Shown: positions 3,474 to 7,657 of the stretch, in pieces | Layout of the letters: each line of letters opens with the position of its first letter | Numbering within the stretch: position 1 is the first letter of the stretch | DNA from: an uncultured Clostridia bacterium | GTDB lineage: Bacteria; Bacillota; Clostridia; UBA1381 | NCBI GenBank assembly: GCA_905235885.1 | Contig: CAJONM010000100.1 | Coordinates: 1-7,657 of the forward strand | Direction: 5' to 3' | DNA length: 7,657 bases | Made by a program: the position numbers and the translations under genes | The notes under the pieces: model-generated | Seen by the model: only the letters and a program-made list of their open reading frames with translations | What the model was told of the DNA's origin: nothing | Database searches by the model: none

Positions 3474-6107
3474 ATGGCACATAAGTATGTTTACCTTTTT
3501 ACTGAAGGTAATGCCAACATGAGAGAATTGCTTGGCGGTAAGGGTGCAAATCTTGCCGAAATGACAAATCTCGGGCTGCCTGTTCCGCAGGGCTTCACGA
3601 TCTCAACGGAGGCTTGTACGCAGTACTACGAGGACGGCAGAAAAATCAACGACGAGATACAGGCTCAGATAAATGAGCACATCGTGAAGATGGAGGGTAT
3701 CACAGGTAAGAAATTCGGTGACAAGACAAATCCGCTTCTTGTATCCGTTCGTTCGGGCGCAAGAGCATCTATGCCGGGCATGATGGACACGATCCTTAAC
3801 CTGGGCATCAATGAGGATGTTGTTGAATATATGGCAGAGGCATCGCAAAATCCGCGTTGGGCATGGGACTGCTACAGACGCTTTATCCAGATGTATTCCG
3901 ATGTCGTTATGGAAGTCGGCAAGAAGTATTTCGAAGAGCTTATCGACAAGATGAAGGCAGAGAAGGGCGTTACACAGGATGTTGACCTTACGGCTGATGA
4001 CCTGAAGGTACTTGCAAACCAGTTCAAGGCTGAATACAAGGAAAAGATCGGCGCGGACTTCCCGGATGATCCGAAGGAACAGCTTATGGGCGCTATAAAG
4101 GCAGTATTCCGCTCATGGGACAACCCCAGAGCAAATGTATATCGCCGCGACAATGATATTCCGTATTCATGGGGTACAGCGGTAAATGTACAGATGATGG
4201 CATTCGGTAATATGGGTGATGACTGCGGTACGGGTGTTGCGTTCACTCGTGACCCGGCTACAGGCGAAAAGCACCTCATGGGTGAATTTTTGACAAACGC
4301 TCAGGGTGAGGATGTCGTTGCCGGCGTGCGTACGCCGATGCCGATAGCTGAAATGGAGCAGAAGTTCCCCGAAGCGTTCGCACAGTTCAAGGATGTATGC
4401 CAGAAGCTTGAAAACCACTACAGAGATATGCAGGATATGGAGTTTACCGTAGAGCACGGCAAGCTTTATATGCTCCAGACAAGAAACGGTAAGAGAACTG
4501 CTCAGGCGGCGCTCCAGATCGCTTGTGACCTCGTTGACGAGGGTATGAGAACGGAAAAAGAAGCCGTTGCGATGATCGATCCGCGTAATCTTGATACGCT
4601 TCTCCATCCGCAGTTTGACAAGGCAGCTTTGGACGCTGCGGCTCCCGTTGCAAAGGCTTTGGGCGCATCGCCCGGTGCCGCTTGCGGTAAGGTAGTATTC
4701 ACAGCCGACGACGCAAAGGCATGGAACGACAGAGGCGAAAAGGTCGTATTGGTAAGACTTGAAACATCGCCTGAGGATATCGAGGGCATGAAAGCATCTC
4801 AGGGTATCCTTACAGTTCGCGGCGGTATGACATCGCACGCTGCCGTTGTTGCACGCGGTATGGGTACCTGCTGTGTATCCGGCTGCGGCGATATAGCTAT
4901 GGACGAAGCTAACAAGAAGTTCGTTCTTGCCGGCAAGACATACAAAGAGGGCGACTACATCTCGATAGACGGCTCAACGGGTAACATCTATGACGGCATA
5001 ATCCCGACAGTAGACGCAACTATAGCCGGTACATTCGGCAGGATAATGGGTTGGGCTGATAAGTACAGAACAATGAAGGTTCGTACAAACGCCGACACTC
5101 CTGAAGATGCAAAGAAGGCAAGAGAGCTTGGCGCAGAGGGTATAGGCCTTTGCCGTACAGAGCATATGTTCTTCGGCGGCAACAGAATAGACGCGTTCAG
5201 AGAGATGATCTGCTCCGATACGGTTGAGGAAAGAGAAGCCGCATTGGCTAAGATCCTTCCGATGCAGCAGGGCGATTTTGAAGAGCTTTATGAAGCGCTT
5301 GAGGGCAACCCCGTAACGATAAGATTTCTTGATCCGCCGTTGCATGAGTTCGTTCCGACAGATGAAGAGGATATAAAGGCTCTTGCAAAGACACAGGGCA
5401 AGACGGTTGAGCAGATAAAGACGATAATCGACTCGCTCCATGAGTTCAACCCGATGATGGGTCATCGCGGCTGCCGTCTGACTGTAACATATCCTGAGAT
5501 CGCAAAGATGCAGACAAGCGCAGTTATCCGCGCGGCGATCAATGTAAAGAAAAATCATCCGGATTGGACAATGAAGCCGGAGATCATGATCCCGCTCGTT
5601 GGCGATGTTAAGGAGCTTAAATTCGTTAAGGACATCGTAGTTGCAACAGCGGACGCTGAGATAGCAAACGCAGGCGCAGACCTTGAATATGAGGTCGGCA
5701 CAATGATAGAGATACCCAGAGCGGCGCTTCTTGCCGATGACATTGCAAAAGAGGCTGAGTTCTTCTGCTTCGGTACAAACGACCTTACGCAGATGACATA
5801 CGGCTTCTCGCGTGACGATGCAGGAAAGTTCCTCGATGCGTATTATGATACAAAGATATTTGAGAACGATCCATTCGCAAAGCTTGACCGCTTGGGCGTA
5901 GGCAAGCTTATGGAAATGGCAATAAAGCTCGGCAAGACAACTCGCTCATCACTTCATGTAGGCATATGCGGCGAGCATGGCGGAGATCCGTCATCAGTTG
6001 AGTTCTGCCACCAGATAGGTCTTGACTATGTATCATGTTCACCGTTCCGCGTTCCGATAGCAAGACTTGCCGCAGCGCAGGCAAAGATAGCAGAGGATGC
6101 AGAATAA
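3474..6107 (+). CDS. ppdK: Pyruvate, phosphate dikinase
   Basis: This cytoplasmic enzyme interconverts pyruvate + ATP + Pi and PEP + AMP + PPi. In anaerobes it lets glycolysis run with pyrophosphate or supplies PEP for gluconeogenesis. At 877 residues it is full length (about 874 in C. symbiosum). The ATP-grasp part (about 1-340) shows GGKGANLAEM (21-30), SVRSGARASMPGMMDT (91-106) and LQTRNGKRT (334-342) with E323, Q335 and R337. The swivelling domain carries GGMTSHAAVVARGMG (450-464) with phospho-acceptor H455 and T453, the residue a PDRP-type kinase/phosphorylase would modify. The C-terminal PEP/pyruvate barrel (about 520-877) has R561, R617, FGTNDLTQMTYG (766-777) and catalytic C832 in GICGEHGGDPSS. 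All key residues are present. AGGAGGT lies 6 nt before the ATG. It stands alone as a transcription unit with its own promoter and terminator. Confidence 0.98.
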   Translation: MAHKYVYLFTEGNANMRELLGGKGANLAEMTNLGLPVPQGFTISTEACTQYYEDGRKINDEIQAQINEHIVKMEGITGKKFGDKTNPLLVSVRSGARASMPGMMDTILNLGINEDVVEYMAEASQNPRWAWDCYRRFIQMYSDVVMEVGKKYFEELIDKMKAEKGVTQDVDLTADDLKVLANQFKAEYKEKIGADFPDDPKEQLMGAIKAVFRSWDNPRANVYRRDNDIPYSWGTAVNVQMMAFGNMGDDCGTGVAFTRDPATGEKHLMGEFLTNAQGEDVVAGVRTPMPIAEMEQKFPEAFAQFKDVCQKLENHYRDMQDMEFTVEHGKLYMLQTRNGKRTAQAALQIACDLVDEGMRTEKEAVAMIDPRNLDTLLHPQFDKAALDAAAPVAKALGASPGAACGKVVFTADDAKAWNDRGEKVVLVRLETSPEDIEGMKASQGILTVRGGMTSHAAVVARGMGTCCVSGCGDIAMDEANKKFVLAGKTYKEGDYISIDGSTGNIYDGIIPTVDATIAGTFGRIMGWADKYRTMKVRTNADTPEDAKKARELGAEGIGLCRTEHMFFGGNRIDAFREMICSDTVEEREAALAKILPMQQGDFEELYEALEGNPVTIRFLDPPLHEFVPTDEEDIKALAKTQGKTVEQIKTIIDSLHEFNPMMGHRGCRLTVTYPEIAKMQTSAVIRAAINVKKNHPDWTMKPEIMIPLVGDVKELKFVKDIVVATADAEIANAGADLEYEVGTMIEIPRAALLADDIAKEAEFFCFGTNDLTQMTYGFSRDDAGKFLDAYYDTKIFENDPFAKLDRLGVGKLMEMAIKLGKTTRSSLHVGICGEHGGDPSSVEFCHQIGLDYVSCSPFRVPIARLAAAQAKIAEDAE

Positions 6108-6120
6108 TAAATCAGTAAAC

Positions 6121-6154
6121 AAAATGAGGCTGCCTCAAACGGCAGCCTCATTTT
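6121..6154. terminator. Bidirectional intrinsic terminator between ppdK and the convergent operon
   Basis: AAAATGAGGCTGCC (6121-6134) pairs perfectly with GGCAGCCTCATTTT (6141-6154) around a 6-nt loop, with A and T tracts on both flanks. It begins 13 nt after the ppdK stop and ends 4 nt from the minus-strand stop at 6159, so it serves both transcripts. Confidence 0.92.
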
Positions 6155-6158
6155 ATTA

Positions 6159-6659
6159 TCAGTTTTCTATTTTTTCCACCCTTAGTATCTCGCCTGATGT
6201 GTGTACATACTTTGAATATATCTCCGTCTGTCTGCCTACGGACAGCTCCTCGGAATCGGCGGTGATATAGCTGTTATCCGACTCCTTGCCGCGCGTTTTG
6301 ATCGTGACATACGCGGTATATCGATCCTCCTGCGGCGCGTATGTCATCGTTCCGTCCGCTTTCTCGGAAAGGATTGTCGCGTCCTCGACGCGGACATCTG
6401 TTATCTCGCCGAGATCGACCGTTGCCTTTTTATCGCTCATGCGGCTTTTTGTGTTCATAGTCTCCATAAGCGCGTCTATCGTGTATTGGCGCACAGACTG
6501 TACCCTTATCTCATATACAAATTCCTCATCGGACTTGACGGCGGCCGTTATCCTGCTGCCGTAGCGCGCGAATATCCCAACGGCTGTGGCGATGATAAGC
6601 AGCAGCACGAGAGCGTCTATGATATTGAATTTGCCTTTGATCTTTCCGTCCTTATTCAT
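6159..6659 (-). CDS. DUF4330-like single-pass membrane protein (second copy in the operon)
   Basis: This 166-residue protein has a short basic N-terminus (MNKDGKIKGK), one hydrophobic segment at about 12-33 (NIIDALVLLLIIATAVGIF) and a soluble remainder that should face outside. The K-I-x-x-x-F-N-I-I-D entry into the membrane segment is typical of DUF4330, a family of unknown function often next to glycosyltransferase and polysaccharide genes. The tail contains an LSVGRQTEIYSK strand and ends ILRVEKIEN, matching the end of its neighbour in pattern (VG-x-x-T ... G-x-I-x-x-VE). GGGGAG lies about 7 nt before the ATG. It follows the paralogous gene by 3 nt and is last in the operon. No enzymatic motif is seen; a role as an accessory in surface polysaccharide assembly is inferred from neighbours only. 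Confidence 0.78.
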   Translation of the reverse strand: MNKDGKIKGKFNIIDALVLLLIIATAVGIFARYGSRITAAVKSDEEFVYEIRVQSVRQYTIDALMETMNTKSRMSDKKATVDLGEITDVRVEDATILSEKADGTMTYAPQEDRYTAYVTIKTRGKESDNSYITADSEELSVGRQTEIYSKYVHTSGEILRVEKIEN

Positions 6660-6662
6660 CGA

Positions 6663-7133
6663 TCACTCCCCCTCTCTTTCGATAACGATAACATTTCCTT
6701 CGGTCGCGTAGCCCTTGCCCCTGAACGGAGTTTTATTTCCGACCTTTATTTGCGTACTGCCGACAAGGAAGGAATAGTCGTTTTCCTCGACCTCGACCTC
6801 AACGGTGGCGTATATATCAACATTATTGTCGGCATATTGCGTTTTGTACTCGCCGTTTATGGCATCGTATACCATTACCTCGGCTTGCTTTGCCTCCACG
6901 CTTTTTAAGATGCCCGAATCCTTTTCCGTCAGGCTGAGCGTTACCGCCTCGCCTACGCCCTGCTCTATCGCCTCGGCAAGCTGAGGGCTTTCGTTTGGTA
7001 TAAGTATCTGCGCCTGTATGATCGTCTTATCACCCTCGCCAAGCCTTCCTCCGAACATCTTAAAGCCTGCCGCTGCCGCGGCAACAACCGCTATTACTAT
7101 TACGGTATCAACAAATGTCCATTTCTTAGTCAT
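6663..7133 (-). CDS. DUF4330-like single-pass membrane protein (first copy)
   Basis: This 156-residue protein has the same plan as the next gene: a short charged N-terminus (MTKKW), a membrane segment at about 8-28 (VDTVIVIAVVAAAAAGF) and an extracytoplasmic part rich in beta strands and acidic residues. Its C-terminal part has TQIKVGNKTPF and ends NVIVIEREGE, parallel to the neighbour, so the two look like an old tandem duplication that has diverged strongly. There is no lipobox, LPXTG anchor or catalytic motif. A GGAAG ribosome binding site lies inside the end of the upstream glycosyltransferase gene, which stops only 4 nt before this ATG, so co-expression is near certain. Function unknown. 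Confidence 0.72.
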   Translation of the reverse strand: MTKKWTFVDTVIVIAVVAAAAAGFKMFGGRLGEGDKTIIQAQILIPNESPQLAEAIEQGVGEAVTLSLTEKDSGILKSVEAKQAEVMVYDAINGEYKTQYADNNVDIYATVEVEVEENDYSFLVGSTQIKVGNKTPFRGKGYATEGNVIVIEREGE

Positions 7134-7137
7134 AGCT

Positions 7138-7657
7138 CTACTTCCTTTCCGTTAGCTCACAATATAGTTTTTCCGTATTTCTCGTCATCGCCGCGGCGGT
7201 AAACGAGGCTTTGAATATTTCGCGGCTTGTCTGCGACATTCTCGCGTATGTCTCATCGTCTCCGATAAGCTTGTTTATACCGCTCATAAGCGCCGCCGCG
7301 TTCTGCTTCGGCACGACATATCCGTTTTCTCCGTTCTTTATCACACCCGGATTGCCGCCGAAATCGGACACCACCGCCGGAACGCCCAAGCTCATTCCCT
7401 CAAGCAGCGCAAGGCTCGTCGCCTCGGTGCCGTAGGAGGCGTTGACCTGTATATCGGTTATGCTCATCAGCTTATCCACATCGGAGATAAACCCGGTAAA
7501 TATTATATCCGCCTCGCGCCCCAACCTGCCGACGCGCTTTTTCAGCTCGTCCTCATACGAGCCTGTTCCGGCTATTATGAATTTTGCCTTTAATCCATCG
7601 CGCAGCAGCATATCAGCCGCGTCAATGAAATATTCATGCCCCTTTATATCCTCAAGC
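7138..7657 (-). CDS. GT4-type glycosyltransferase, C-terminal part (5' end outside window)
   Basis: The reading frame is open to the window edge, so the ATG at 7611 is internal; 172 complete codons are visible. This is the nucleotide-sugar-binding Rossmann half of a GT-B glycosyltransferase (glycosyl transferases group 1). It starts with EDIKGYEHFIDAADMLL, then FIIAGTGSYEDELKKRV, the strand IIFTGFISDV, and the acceptor-loop signature EATSLALLEGMSLGVPAVVS, whose two glutamates seven residues apart form the E-x7-E motif. It ends with a helix (MTRNTEKLYCEL) that normally packs back on the N-terminal domain. It probably transfers a sugar from a nucleotide sugar to a cell-surface glycan or lipid carrier on the cytoplasmic face; donor and acceptor cannot be told. 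It is followed after 4 nt by the DUF4330-like pair. Confidence 0.92.
   Translation of the reverse strand, partial: LEDIKGHEYFIDAADMLLRDGLKAKFIIAGTGSYEDELKKRVGRLGREADIIFTGFISDVDKLMSITDIQVNASYGTEATSLALLEGMSLGVPAVVSDFGGNPGVIKNGENGYVVPKQNAAALMSGINKLIGDDETYARMSQTSREIFKASFTAAAMTRNTEKLYCELTERK

Noticed and set aside
4167..5558. Minus-strand open frames opposite ppdK, up to 223 residues
   Set aside because: Antisense to a fully conserved enzyme; cysteine-rich, low-quality composition typical of shadow frames.

Overview
The window looks like a chromosomal segment of an anaerobic, Gram-positive Clostridia-type bacterium. Strong AGGAGG-type ribosome binding sites, a pyrophosphate-utilising PPDK almost co-linear with the Clostridium symbiosum enzyme, a rubredoxin domain and a DUF3343/cysteine desulfurase pair all point that way. 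No species can be named from the sequence alone.

Positions 1-1133 are AT-rich and read as the terminal segment of an integrated mobile element. They hold the 3' end of an unidentified gene, then a HigB/HigA-type toxin-antitoxin operon (toxin first, 11-nt overlap) behind a perfect-consensus promoter, then a short non-coding stretch with two families of regularly spaced short repeats. The segment ends at a 45-nt copy of the 3' end of a tRNA-Arg with anticodon ACG. This copy has no 5' half and is the expected scar of tRNA-targeted integration. A 19-bp perfect hairpin follows directly and was probably the terminator of the original tRNA gene.

Positions 1178-3219 carry three minus-strand genes. 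In transcription order they are a small DUF3343 (putative Se/S carrier-like) protein, a class V aminotransferase-fold cysteine desulfurase overlapping it by 14 nt, and a protein joining the C-terminal half of a metallo-beta-lactamase fold to a rubredoxin domain. The first two form an obvious operon for sulfur or selenium mobilisation. The third has its own ribosome binding site and a 10+4+10 bp hyphenated palindrome upstream, so it may be expressed separately.

A 254-bp divergent intergenic region separates that operon from ppdK (3474-6107, plus strand), a complete 877-residue pyruvate phosphate dikinase with an extended -10 promoter. It ends at a 14-bp bidirectional terminator shared with a convergent minus-strand operon. 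That operon (7657 to 6159) encodes the C-terminal half of a GT4-type glycosyltransferase and two small, tandem, single-pass membrane proteins resembling DUF4330, separated by 4 and 3 nt. It is probably the tail of a cell-surface polysaccharide cluster that begins outside the window.

I did not find a convincing new multi-gene system. The best leads are the tRNA-Arg integration scar with its phased repeats, the half-metallo-beta-lactamase/rubredoxin fusion, and several uncharacterised operator-like palindromes.
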